A DNA stretch of 39,716 nt from assembly GCA_021155905.1 (NCBI GenBank), contig JAJNBG010000033.1:1-39716 (forward strand), in the 5' to 3' direction. How positions within the stretch are numbered: the first letter of the stretch is position 1; every line of letters starts with the position of its first letter. Made by a program: the position numbers and the translations under genes. The notes under the pieces were generated by a model that did not search any database, was not told the DNA's origin, and saw only the letters and a list, made by a program, of their open reading frames with translations. Source of the DNA: Bacteroidota bacterium. GTDB taxonomy: Bacteria; Bacteroidota; Bacteroidia; B-17B0; Aurantibacillaceae. Shown here one piece after another: positions 31,191 to 39,243 of the stretch.

Positions 31191-32045
31191 ATGAGTACGA
31201 AAACTATCATTGATGCAAAGCAAAATACTTATAAAGGTCGTAATTATATTACGATAGCCGCACTGGTTATAATGTGTATCCTTTTATCATTTGCTATATT
31301 AGGATATATAAAAGTCAGAGCGGTGTTCACTACTAATCAAAAAGTTATAAACGCAAATAGAGTTTTGTTTCTTAATCAAGAAATTAACTCGCAGACCAAA
31401 GATGTTGTCATCGGTACACGTGGATACGTTATTGCTCATGACTCATCCTATATTAGACCGTTTACGGAAGGAAGGAAAAAAATAAAAATTTACTTTGAAG
31501 AAATTACAAACTTAACTGCTGCCGATCCTGAAGCTAGTACTTTAATTAATAGACTAAAAAAGTTAGTCGATGATCGTATAACGATATCATTTTTAATAAT
31601 GGAGATTGGTGGTAAAAATGACCAAAAGTCAACTACGGCATTTAAAAATGTTTTTTCTAAAGCAAATGCCCTTATGGATGATATAAGATCAACATCCCAG
31701 GAATTACAAGAAAAATATGAAGCAATTATAAAAGATAGTTTATTAGCAAATGAATCAAATCTTCGTAATGCAATGATAATTTTTATTATTCTTTTTGCTT
31801 TTATAAATGTAATATTATTTATTATTTATCGAATGTTTAAAATTGACATCACTGGCAGAATTAAGGCGGAAAGTGACTTAAGGAATACCAATAAAAATCT
31901 TGAGACATTAGTTGAGGCGCGAACGCAAGATCTTAAACGGTCCTATGAAACTCTTGAAACAAAAGTTACTTTTAGAAACCTCGAGTTAGAAAAATTAAAC
32001 AAAGCATACAAGGAAAAAATCGACCAATTAGAAAAAAGAAATTAA
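31191..32045 (+). CDS. CHASE3 sensor protein without a kinase domain
   Basis: Inner-membrane protein of 284 residues. A transmembrane helix (about 22-42) and a periplasmic CHASE3 four-helix domain (about 45-190: QEINSQTKDVVIGTRGYVIAHD) lead into a second transmembrane helix (about 196-216). A cytosolic coiled coil follows (about 225-284: LETLVEARTQDLKRSYETLE). In complete sensors this coil leads into a histidine kinase, but here a stop comes right after it and no kinase frame follows. It may signal through a partner such as the convergent PAS kinase at 32114-33373, or be a truncated sensor. Confidence 0.8.
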   Translation: MSTKTIIDAKQNTYKGRNYITIAALVIMCILLSFAILGYIKVRAVFTTNQKVINANRVLFLNQEINSQTKDVVIGTRGYVIAHDSSYIRPFTEGRKKIKIYFEEITNLTAADPEASTLINRLKKLVDDRITISFLIMEIGGKNDQKSTTAFKNVFSKANALMDDIRSTSQELQEKYEAIIKDSLLANESNLRNAMIIFIILFAFINVILFIIYRMFKIDITGRIKAESDLRNTNKNLETLVEARTQDLKRSYETLETKVTFRNLELEKLNKAYKEKIDQLEKRN

Positions 32046-32113
32046 TCGCTTGTAGTAAAATAGCCAAAACGTAGCAATTGGCCGAATTTGAATAATAAAT
32101 GTCACAGGTTATT

Positions 32114-33373
32114 TTAATTTCGTGGCAGAGTGAAAAAGAACTTCGTCCCTTTTCCCTCTTCAGATTCCACCCAAATTTTTCCATCGTGGTTTTCAATAAT
32201 CCTTTTACAAATTGTAAGGCCTAAACCAGAACCGTCATATTCCTGTATGTTATTCAGACGTTCAAACATAGAGAATATTTTATCAAAATATTTGGGATCA
32301 ATCCCAATGCCGTTGTCTTCAATTTTAAATTGAAAACTTTCCGCAACTGGTTCAGCAGTTATAATAATTGTGGGAGTAGAATTTTTAGTTTGAAATTTAA
32401 TTGCGTTTGAAACCATATTCTGGAAGAGCTGAACTAATTGTGAATAATGGCCTTTTACAATAGGTAGTCTATTCTGAATGACAATATTGGCTTTTGCTTC
32501 AGATATGTTATAATCTAAATTTTTTAAGACATCTTTCAAAACAGCATTTAGATCCACCTCACTAAAAGGAACATCAATCTCTGAAACCTTTGAAAAATTC
32601 AGAAGATCATCAAGCAAAGTAGCAATTCTTGATCGGGCAGAAGTAATGTAATTAAAGGCTTCCTCTATTTCACTATCCATCGGGTTATTACCCAGCTTTT
32701 TCTTTATAATGTCAAGAAACCCTCCTACTGTTCTAAAGGGCGCTTTAATGTCATGAGATGCAGTCGCTGCAAACCGGCTTAACTCGTCATTAGAACGTTT
32801 TAACTCCTCTGTTTTTAGATTTAGTTCAAGATTAGTATTCTCAAGTATTTTATTGGCATTTTGAATTTCCTTTCCTCTTTGCAATATTTCCACTTCCATC
32901 CGGCTATTCAGGTTTTTTAATTCTTCAAATATTTGCCTTTGCTCCGCGTCTTTCTCCTTGAGGCGAACAAATTCGGTAACATCTTCAACCCGATGAACAA
33001 TATATTTTATTTCTTGGTTTATGTCAAGTATAGGAAAGTTAAATGGACTCCAATACCTCACTTCAAATTCCCCCCCCTCCGATATAGGTTTACGGATGTC
33101 ATATTTTTGAATGGCCATCGTATCTGTCGCTTTGTTTTTCAATACGCGATTAAGAGAGGCACGCAGGTTACTTACACCGTCTGCATTCAGATCTTTGGGA
33201 TTGTCAGGAAATATTTCAAAAATACCGTGGCCCACGATGTTCTCTCTCTTTGTCATAGTAGCTTTGAGGTAAGCATTTGTAACAGCTACTATGGTGAAAT
33301 CCGGTGCCAGGATCAGGTATAATCCCGGAGAACATTCAAATAATTCTTTATAATCTATCTTGTCTGGTATCAA
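32114..33373 (-). CDS. PAS sensor histidine kinase
   Basis: Cytosolic kinase of 419 residues with no membrane segment. A PAS domain covers about 10-145 (LYLILAPDFTIVAVTNAYLKAT ... GHGIFEIFPDNP). A coiled-coil linker follows. HisKA has His near residue 207 in ATASHDIKAPFR. The ATPase domain has its N box (QNMVSNAIKFQ), G1 (DNGIGID) and G2 (GSGLGLTICKRI). No response regulator is adjacent; candidates are the receivers at 37.6-38.7 kb. It is convergent with the CHASE3 gene (68-base gap). Confidence 0.93.
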   Translation of the reverse strand: MIPDKIDYKELFECSPGLYLILAPDFTIVAVTNAYLKATMTKRENIVGHGIFEIFPDNPKDLNADGVSNLRASLNRVLKNKATDTMAIQKYDIRKPISEGGEFEVRYWSPFNFPILDINQEIKYIVHRVEDVTEFVRLKEKDAEQRQIFEELKNLNSRMEVEILQRGKEIQNANKILENTNLELNLKTEELKRSNDELSRFAATASHDIKAPFRTVGGFLDIIKKKLGNNPMDSEIEEAFNYITSARSRIATLLDDLLNFSKVSEIDVPFSEVDLNAVLKDVLKNLDYNISEAKANIVIQNRLPIVKGHYSQLVQLFQNMVSNAIKFQTKNSTPTIIITAEPVAESFQFKIEDNGIGIDPKYFDKIFSMFERLNNIQEYDGSGLGLTICKRIIENHDGKIWVESEEGKGTKFFFTLPRN

Positions 33374-33572
33374 AACTTAATGCCTTGAGAAGTTTGCTTT
33401 ATAAATATAATAAAGTTTAGTTTATTTGCCCAAAAACGTTTTATCCAATACAGACTAACAAAATATCTGTTGACCATTTCACTGAAAGAAACTGAATACA
33501 GGACACTCTGAATACCAATCCTATTTATTTACCTTGGCTTGGTAAAGTTCTTCTACAGTGAATTGATTAATC

Positions 33573-33836
33573 TCAAATGGAATTTTTGCTGATCATACTA
33601 TCAATCTGGTTAATTAGCCTGGACTTTAACTGGTAAAAGTCTTCAGTATTTACCGATTGATTTATATGCAAGCATAAAAACAATTCGTTTAAATTTCGGT
33701 AAAGGAGAATGCTTTCGTAAGTTAAGCTTAGGTTTATATCAGAAAGTACACGGCTTAAGTGAGAAGGGCGGTCAATTTGCATTGAGGTTAGAACTGATTT
33801 TAATGATTGTAGTTCTATTTTATCGGTATGGGTCAT
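33573..33836 (-). CDS. Small helical protein, unknown
   Basis: 87 residues if it starts at the ATG at 33836 (MTHTDKIELQ). The frame opens upstream to a GTG at 33872, but a TAGTTTTG -7 box (33859-33852) lies between the two and favours the shorter form. The sequence is amphipathic helical (LQSLKSVLTSM, LYRNLNELFLCLHI, FYQLKSRLINQIDSMI). No family recognised. Confidence 0.5.
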   Translation of the reverse strand: MTHTDKIELQSLKSVLTSMQIDRPSHLSRVLSDINLSLTYESILLYRNLNELFLCLHINQSVNTEDFYQLKSRLINQIDSMISKNSI

Positions 33837-33872
33837 GAGTAAAGGACATGACAAAACTAAATTTTTATACAC

Positions 33873-34080
33873 TTTTATGTATTACAAAAATCACCTGTAT
33901 ATTCTTTTTTAGTCCATTCTTTAGATTAAAAATATGCATTATGAAAAAATATTTAATTTTCGTGTATGGCCAAGGATGACGATTATGCGAACGAAAGAGA
34001 TAGAAGTCACCGTTAAGCTTTTTTGCATCCTTTATCGCTGCATATAGAAGAAATCAGTGAGACTTTAAAAGTTTTATTAG
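33873..34080. other. Non-coding stretch before the broken orphan copy
   Basis: No supported gene. Short decayed-looking frames occur (for example 'HPLSLHIEEISETLKVLL' near 34028-34080). Together with the pseudogene that follows they suggest a degraded region. Confidence 0.35.
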
Positions 34081-34272
34081 CAATACAGACAGGATACATC
34101 TTTTGAATTGCATTTGGCCCTTGAAGATGATGATTTTGAAATGCAGGACTTTTGTCATCCGCTTTCTGATAAAGATACCCGGATCATTCCGGAGGGCCTA
34201 CAGAATTTAATGAAACAGGCGTGGGATAAAGGCGAGACCCGAACCTTTCGCAAGGGAAGTATTAAAGAATAA
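34081..34272 (+). pseudogene. Truncated second copy of the acidic orphan gene (27849-28256)
   Basis: In one frame this encodes RQDTSFELHLALEDDDFEMQDF ... IIPEGLQNLMKQAWDKGETRTFRKGSIKE and a stop. It matches the C-terminal 62 residues of the 135-residue protein at 27849-28256 with only about nine differences. An in-frame TAG and a one-base shift lie just upstream (34078-34083), and the N-terminal half is missing. It is a decayed duplicate with no partner gene of its own. Confidence 0.85.
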
Positions 34273-34355
34273 TTATAATCGACTTGCAAATGAACAAGTC
34301 ACCGAACATAAAGTGGTTCTTAACGAAAGATTAAAGCTTTTTACTTAATTGCGAA

Positions 34356-34363
34356 TAGCTTTG
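34356..34363 (+). promoter_or_regulatory. -7 box of the thioredoxin-like cluster
   Basis: TAGCTTTG matches TAnnTTTG, 46 bases before the first ATG at 34410. No clear TTG is found at the right distance upstream. Confidence 0.45.
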
Positions 34364-34409
34364 TTACTGCGGCATTTTGTAAGTTACCGCCACAACTAAA
34401 ATTATTAAA

Positions 34410-34748
34410 ATGAAAATAATTAGCAGTGATGAAGTAGATTGGGCTAAGCTCTTTCTGGATAATGAATATATCATTGTAAATTACCAGCCGTCAACTGATT
34501 GTGAAGATTGCCAGGAAATCAATGAGTTATTTCAAAAACTGGACAAATTTGAAGAGTACAAAAAGATAAAGTTTTTATGGGTTGATTCACGCAATAATCC
34601 TATAGCAGAGCAATTTATTAAAAAAAGACAAACCCCTTTTATGGCGGCTTTTAAGGATGGGTTCCTGGTAGAATGTAACAATGTTTCCACGGAGGTTCAA
34701 CTTAAAGAAATGATACACCGCTTATTTGCGTTTAAATTTAAACTATAA
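34410..34748 (+). CDS. Thioredoxin-like protein, type A (copy 1)
   Basis: A 112-residue cytosolic protein with a thioredoxin-like fold. After a first helix and strand (IIVNYQPS) comes the redox motif Cys31-Glu-Asp-Cys34, then a helix, a strand (KFLWVDS), and a cis-proline position (Pro76 in QTPFMAAF). A third cysteine (Cys89, FLVECN) is conserved in the second copy. It is about 70% identical to copy 2 at 35139. The type B gene follows after five bases. It probably acts as a disulfide exchange or redox-sensing protein; the partner is not known. Confidence 0.8.
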   Translation: MKIISSDEVDWAKLFLDNEYIIVNYQPSTDCEDCQEINELFQKLDKFEEYKKIKFLWVDSRNNPIAEQFIKKRQTPFMAAFKDGFLVECNNVSTEVQLKEMIHRLFAFKFKL

Positions 34749-34753
34749 GAAAA

Positions 34754-35080
34754 ATGCCAGTTACAGAGACATCAGATGCGTATTTATTTTTACAAGTTGC
34801 GCAAAATGACCGGGTTATTTTAAAGTACCACACTGATGATTGTGGCGAGGCATGCATTAACTTTATTCCGGTATTTGAAGAATTATCAAATGATGTAACC
34901 TATAAAGATGTTATATTTTTAGTCATAGACGCTGATGATAATCCAAAAGCTAAAGAACGTATCCTGGACAAGAGGCAACCGGTAATTACTCTTTATTTTA
35001 AAGGCCAGTTAAAGGATAGTCGTCATGTATCAAGTAAGGAAGGTGTTGAAGTGTTGTTACAGGAGTTGTTAAAAGTTTGA
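34754..35080 (+). CDS. Thioredoxin-like protein, type B (copy 1)
   Basis: A 108-residue thioredoxin-like protein. The active-site region is unusual: Cys30 and Cys34 are spaced as CxxxC (DDCGEACINF) instead of CxxC. The strand FLVIDADDNP and the cis-proline position (Pro76, RQPVITLYFKG) fit the fold. It is about 75% identical to copy 2, where both cysteines are kept (CGLPC). It is paired with type A in one operon. CxxxC may bind a metal or give a different redox potential; that is inference. Confidence 0.8.
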   Translation: MPVTETSDAYLFLQVAQNDRVILKYHTDDCGEACINFIPVFEELSNDVTYKDVIFLVIDADDNPKAKERILDKRQPVITLYFKGQLKDSRHVSSKEGVEVLLQELLKV

Positions 35081-35138
35081 TTATAGCTATTTTATTTACT
35101 ATAAATTATCCAATACAACGCTAGTCTAAATTTTTATA

Positions 35139-35477
35139 ATGGAGATAATTAACAGTGATAATATAGATTGGAAAAAAGTCTTTTTAGAAAATGAATTTGT
35201 TATTGTGAACTATCAGCCTTCATGTGATTGTAAAATGTGTGGTGAAATAAATGAATTATTTCAAAGACTTGATAAACATGAAGACTACAAAAATGTAAAA
35301 TTTTTATGGGCTGATTCCCGAACTAATCCGGTAGCTGAACAGTTTATAGAAAAAATACAAGCTCCCTTTATGGCTGCTTTTAAAGAAGGGTTCCTGGTAG
35401 AATGCAAGGCCGTATCAACCGAATCAGAACTGAATAAAATGATTGAACGATTATTTACGTTTAAATTTAAACTATAA
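35139..35477 (+). CDS. Thioredoxin-like protein, type A (copy 2)
   Basis: A 112-residue paralogue of the protein at 34410. The redox motif is Cys31-Lys-Met-Cys34, with an extra Cys29 just before it (PSCDCKMC). The cis-proline position is Pro76 (QAPFMAAF) and Cys89 is kept. The residues between the cysteines differ completely from copy 1, while the flanks (INELFQ, NPxAEQFI, MAAFK) are conserved, suggesting different redox properties. The gap to the preceding B gene is 58 bases with no clear promoter. Confidence 0.8.
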   Translation: MEIINSDNIDWKKVFLENEFVIVNYQPSCDCKMCGEINELFQRLDKHEDYKNVKFLWADSRTNPVAEQFIEKIQAPFMAAFKEGFLVECKAVSTESELNKMIERLFTFKFKL

Positions 35478-35481
35478 AAAC

Positions 35482-35808
35482 ATGCCCGTTACAGAAACAT
35501 CAGACGAATATTTATTTTTGCAGGTAGCTGAACATGACAGGGTTATATTAAAGTATCACACTGATGATTGTGGTCTGCCATGCAGTAATTTCATTCCCGT
35601 GTTTGAAGGTTTATCTGACGATTTGATCTATAAAGACATAGTATTTTTGGTCATAAATGCAGAAAATAATCCAAAAGCAAAGCAACGTATCCTTGAAAAG
35701 AAGCAACCTGTTGTTACTATTTATTTCAAGGGCCAGTTACTTGATAGTCGTCATGCTTCAACAAAAGAAGGTGTCGAAGAACTCTTGAAGGAGTTAATGA
35801 CCCGTTAG
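35482..35808 (+). CDS. Thioredoxin-like protein, type B (copy 2)
   Basis: A 108-residue paralogue of the protein at 34754. The CxxxC motif is Cys30-Gly-Leu-Pro-Cys34 and cis-proline is Pro76 (KQPVVTIYFKG). The ATG at 35482 is used because the protein then aligns from its first residue (MPVTETSD) with copy 1; the open frame upstream overlaps copy 2 of type A. It ends the A-B-A-B array and is followed by a terminator-like hairpin. Confidence 0.8.
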   Translation: MPVTETSDEYLFLQVAEHDRVILKYHTDDCGLPCSNFIPVFEGLSDDLIYKDIVFLVINAENNPKAKQRILEKKQPVVTIYFKGQLLDSRHASTKEGVEELLKELMTR

Positions 35809-36211
35809 TTCATAATCACAGCAGGCCATAAGCATCCTGCCAATTTTCTTATCTTCTGCTCAAGGTTCTTTTTATAGGCCCATCTAAAAGCATTTTAATA
35901 GCATGAAATATTGCTTTCATGGGCTTTTATTAATAATCGGTGTTTCAATTAGCATAATACTTCGAAGTGATGTTATATAATTCATTACATTTATAAAGTA
36001 TTCCAATTATTATCCCCTGGAATATAAAATTCCTTACTTTAATTAATAGGAATTTTTCCTCCTTGTCTATTTACTGCTCTTGGTAGACACTGTTACAAAA
36101 ACATAGATCGGGAAGTCACTGCTATTTCTATTTTTTTAGCTCCATTTAATTTAAAATGTATTGATAAGAACTTTGGTTCATCGTTGCGTTTTTGTAATCA
36201 AATAAATTAAC
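35809..36211. other. Intergenic stretch with terminator hairpin
   Basis: 403 bases without a supported gene. A hairpin at 35878-35929 (GCCCAT...ATGGGC with an extended AAAAGCA/TGCTTT part and a T run) likely ends the thioredoxin-like operon. No clear promoter for the kinase at 36212 was found. Confidence 0.5.
35878..35929 (+). terminator. Terminator of the thioredoxin-like cluster
   Basis: GCCCAT (35878-35883) pairs with ATGGGC (35919-35924), extended by an imperfect inner stem, then TTTTA. It lies 70 bases after the last stop codon. Confidence 0.55.
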
Positions 36212-37570
36212 ATGAACCCAAATGAAAAGAATGTTCAGCCCGTTTTGCATGGTTTGAAAAGTGAAGAAGAAACGTATGCCACCTTATTGACAGCTACTGT
36301 CGAACAATCTAATGATGCAATTATTTGCAAATCAATTGACGGTATTATAAAGATTTGGAACAGGAGCAGCGAAAAAATGTTTGGATATAGTGCTATAGAA
36401 GCTATTGGGCACAATATTTCAATAATCATACCACCGGAAAAACGTTTTGAGGAAAGAATGATCCTTGAACAATTGAGCAACAATCACGTTATTGATCAAT
36501 ACGAAACTTTTCGCCAAAAAAAAAATGGTGAACAAATTTATGTTTCAATTACAGTGTCTCCCCTCAAGGATCAGGCAGGTAACATCATTGGCTTTTCCAA
36601 AATTGCCCGTGATATCACTGCAAGAAGAAATTCTGAAGATTTGAATAATAAAGAACTTGTTTTTCAAAAGGAAGAAAAGAAAAAGAGAGCTGACGAGTTA
36701 GTTATTGCCAACAAAGAGCTTGAATATGAGAGTGCTGAAAAAGAAAAGCGGGCTGCAGAATTCATCATTACTAACAATGAATTTGCTACCACTAATAAAG
36801 AAAACGAAAAGCGGGAAATAGAATTAGTTTTTGCAAATAGGGAACTTATTTCACAGAATAAAATAGAGTTTGATAGAGCTACTCAACTCGAATTTATTAA
36901 TAAAGAACTTGAATCTTTTTCTTATTCCGTGTCTCACGACTTACGCGCTCCTCTGAGGGCTATACACGGTTATGCGAGAATGCTGAAAGATTTAATAGAA
37001 AGTCAACAAAATTCTGAAGCACATAGAATAATGGATAATATTATGGGTAATGCCAAGAAAATGGGTCAGCTTATTGATGACCTACTGGCTTTTTCCCGGC
37101 TGGGCCGAAAAGAACTGGTAAGTACTAATGTTTCAATGAACCATATGGTGACTACAATATGCGAAGAATTAAAAGCCTCACAACCAGCCCGGGATATTAA
37201 ATTTCTTATTCATCCATTGATTTCAGTGAAGGCTGATACGATTGCCATAAAGCAAGTTTGGATGAACCTAATCTCAAATTCTATTAAATATTCGATGTTT
37301 ACAGAACAAGCAGTTATTGAAATTGGGTCGGAAGAAAATAGTACTGAGGTTACCTACTATGTAAAAGATAATGGTGCCGGTTTCGATATGAGGTTTGCAG
37401 GGAAGCTCTTTGGTTTATTTCAGCGTCTCCATTCTGATGAAGAGTTTGAAGGAACAGGGGTTGGACTGGCGATTGTTCAGCGGATCATATTCAGGCATGG
37501 CGGCCGTGTATGGGCAAAAGCTGAAATTGATAAAGGCGCAACATTTTTTTTTACGTTAAATAAATCATAA
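36212..37570 (+). CDS. PAS sensor histidine kinase with repeated coiled-coil linker
   Basis: Cytosolic kinase of 452 residues. A PAS domain with its PAC part covers about 22-137 (QSNDAIICKSIDGIIKIWN ... GFSKIARDIT). A linker of about 90 residues is built of four 21-23-residue units, such as KKKRADELVIANKELEYES and KEKRAAEFIITNNEFATTN. HisKA has His242 in SVSHDLRAPLR. The ATPase motifs are NLISNSIKYS, DNGAGFD and GTGVGLAIV. The next gene (7 bases on) encodes a matching Rcp1-type receiver, making a bacteriophytochrome-like two-component pair, here with PAS in place of a chromophore domain. Confidence 0.95.
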   Translation: MNPNEKNVQPVLHGLKSEEETYATLLTATVEQSNDAIICKSIDGIIKIWNRSSEKMFGYSAIEAIGHNISIIIPPEKRFEERMILEQLSNNHVIDQYETFRQKKNGEQIYVSITVSPLKDQAGNIIGFSKIARDITARRNSEDLNNKELVFQKEEKKKRADELVIANKELEYESAEKEKRAAEFIITNNEFATTNKENEKREIELVFANRELISQNKIEFDRATQLEFINKELESFSYSVSHDLRAPLRAIHGYARMLKDLIESQQNSEAHRIMDNIMGNAKKMGQLIDDLLAFSRLGRKELVSTNVSMNHMVTTICEELKASQPARDIKFLIHPLISVKADTIAIKQVWMNLISNSIKYSMFTEQAVIEIGSEENSTEVTYYVKDNGAGFDMRFAGKLFGLFQRLHSDEEFEGTGVGLAIVQRIIFRHGGRVWAKAEIDKGATFFFTLNKS

Positions 37571-37577
37571 CAAAATC

Positions 37578-38015
37578 ATGAAAGAAGGAGTAGAAATTTT
37601 ATTAGTAGAAGACAGCGCCAGTGATGCTGAAATGACGATCAATGCTCTGAAAAAGAACAATCTGGCCAACAAGCTTTTGCATTTAAAAGACGGGTCTGCG
37701 GCCCTGGATTTCATTTTCGGTGAAGGCGCTTACCTAGGGAGGAGTGTAGAGGATAAACCCAGAGTTATTTTGTTGGATCTTAAAATGCCAAAAGTGAACG
37801 GAATTGAAGTATTGGAGCGGATAAGGTCAGATGCTCGTACCAGAACAATTCCTGTTGTTATGCTGACTTCCTCGAGAGAAGACCCTGATATTGAAAAATG
37901 TTATGAATTGGGTGTGAATAGTTATGTTATAAAACCTGTAGCATTTGAAGAATTTCAAAAAGCAATTTCCAATCTGGGTTTATTCTGGATGATCGTGAAT
38001 CAAACATTACATTAA
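37578..38015 (+). CDS. Single-domain response regulator, Rcp1 type
   Basis: Receiver-only protein of 145 residues. Acidic pocket Glu11-Asp12, phospho-acceptor Asp67 (ILLDLKMP), Thr97 and Lys119 (VIKP) are all present. The longer alpha2-beta3 region (FGEGAYLGRSVEDKP) is typical of Rcp1-like regulators that pair with kinases of the type encoded just upstream. With no output domain, it must pass phosphate or bind a partner; the receiver-DHp protein encoded seven bases later is an obvious candidate. Confidence 0.94.
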   Translation: MKEGVEILLVEDSASDAEMTINALKKNNLANKLLHLKDGSAALDFIFGEGAYLGRSVEDKPRVILLDLKMPKVNGIEVLERIRSDARTRTIPVVMLTSSREDPDIEKCYELGVNSYVIKPVAFEEFQKAISNLGLFWMIVNQTLH

Positions 38016-38021
38016 AGCAAA

Positions 38022-38654
38022 ATGAGAAAGACCAGAATTTTAGTCGTAGAACATGATTTAAATGACATTGAGCTGTTATTTTATGAATTGGGAAAAAGTG
38101 GAATTAATTATGAAACAAGAGTAGTTCATACTGAGATAAATTATAGAAAGGCTCTTACTAAGTTCTGCCCTGATATTATTTTGAGCGATTTTTCTTTACC
38201 CTCGTTTGACGGATTTACTGCATTTAAAATAAAACAGATTGTTTCTCCAAGTACGCCTTTCATTTTTGTATCAGGAACCATTGGTGAAGAAAACGCTATT
38301 GAGCTAATAAAAAATGGCGTTACGGATTATGCTTTAAAGGATAAAATGTACACATTGAATTTAAAAATTATCAGAGCTTTAAAGGATAAAGATGCTAGTG
38401 AAGCTAAATTAATAGCAGATGAGAAGTTAAAAACACAAAACAACAAGTTGTTTGAAATTGCGTTTTTGCAATCACATCAGGTAAGAGCTCCTGTTGCACA
38501 TATTCTTGGTTTGATAGGATTGTTTAAAAAAGATAAACTTTCCGACCCAATTAATAGAGACATAATGAAAATGCTGGAGACGTCGGCTCTTGAACTTGAC
38601 AAGGTTATTTATAAAATTGCCGAAAGAACTAATGAAATTAAAGATATGAAGTAG
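38022..38654 (+). CDS. Receiver domain fused to a histidine-kinase dimerisation domain, no ATPase
   Basis: Protein of 210 residues. The N-terminal receiver (1-120) keeps Asp12, phospho-acceptor Asp56 (ILSDFSLP), Ser84 and Lys106. After a coiled linker, residues about 145-205 form a two-helix HisKA/DHp-like segment with His152 in FLQSHQVRAPVAHILGLIGLF, the H-box form used in Bacteroidota kinases. The ATP-binding domain is absent: the gene stops after the second DHp helix. It could therefore act as a phosphotransfer protein inside a relay with the kinase and Rcp1-like receiver upstream. It is the third gene of that operon. Confidence 0.88.
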   Translation: MRKTRILVVEHDLNDIELLFYELGKSGINYETRVVHTEINYRKALTKFCPDIILSDFSLPSFDGFTAFKIKQIVSPSTPFIFVSGTIGEENAIELIKNGVTDYALKDKMYTLNLKIIRALKDKDASEAKLIADEKLKTQNNKLFEIAFLQSHQVRAPVAHILGLIGLFKKDKLSDPINRDIMKMLETSALELDKVIYKIAERTNEIKDMK

Positions 38655-38754
38655 CACGTTTTTGCGAAAGCGTGAATGTTATGTCCCGCTTCTGAAGATT
38701 CATACAACATAATATTATAGGAAATTACTTATCTTTATAGGTAAAAATAGTACC

Positions 38755-39243
38755 ATGGACCTCTCTACAGGTAAAGCTAATTTTAAATTTCAATATTTGC
38801 CCGATTATGCAAATTTCTTGCTAAACAATAAATTAGATGAATTTGTTACTGTAGGTATTCGATTTTGCAGAGAGGCCGATCTGCCGATGATGCGACCTTT
38901 AAATAAAATGCCTGAAGCAGATCTTGTAGCACTCAGCAGAGAATCCAATAAAAGCTTTCTTTCTGCACTTGCAGTTAATGATATTGTGCCTTTGATGGAA
39001 GAAAGAATCACTCAGTTCGTAGAAAATAGAATGCTGGACAGAAAAGGTAAAAAGTTAATTGACCGTTCTGATATCCTTGTAGAGGATATTATTTTGTCTT
39101 TTTATTTGCGCCGTAAAACATTTATTTACTTTCTCTATACTTATACAAAAAATTTGGTCATACATATGCTGATTGTTGAGGAGCTTGATTATTTTACCAC
39201 ACATGAACATTTAGCAACTGTTAAAGCCCTTATGGGTTCATAA
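38755..39243 (+). CDS. Helical sensor-like domain protein
   Basis: A 162-residue helical protein without signal or membrane segment. The pattern 'FLLNNKLDEFVTVGIRFCREADLPMMRPLNK ... ILVEDIILSFYLRRKTFIYFLYTYTKN' resembles, from memory, the N-terminal region of large Bacteroidota PAS histidine kinases (RsbRD/RsbU-N-like helical bundles). Here it stands alone, with no kinase after it. It is 100 bases after the receiver-DHp gene, with a near-consensus box TATCTTTA (38730-38737) in between, so it probably has its own promoter. It may sense a small ligand or bind a kinase. Confidence 0.62.
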   Translation: MDLSTGKANFKFQYLPDYANFLLNNKLDEFVTVGIRFCREADLPMMRPLNKMPEADLVALSRESNKSFLSALAVNDIVPLMEERITQFVENRMLDRKGKKLIDRSDILVEDIILSFYLRRKTFIYFLYTYTKNLVIHMLIVEELDYFTTHEHLATVKALMGS

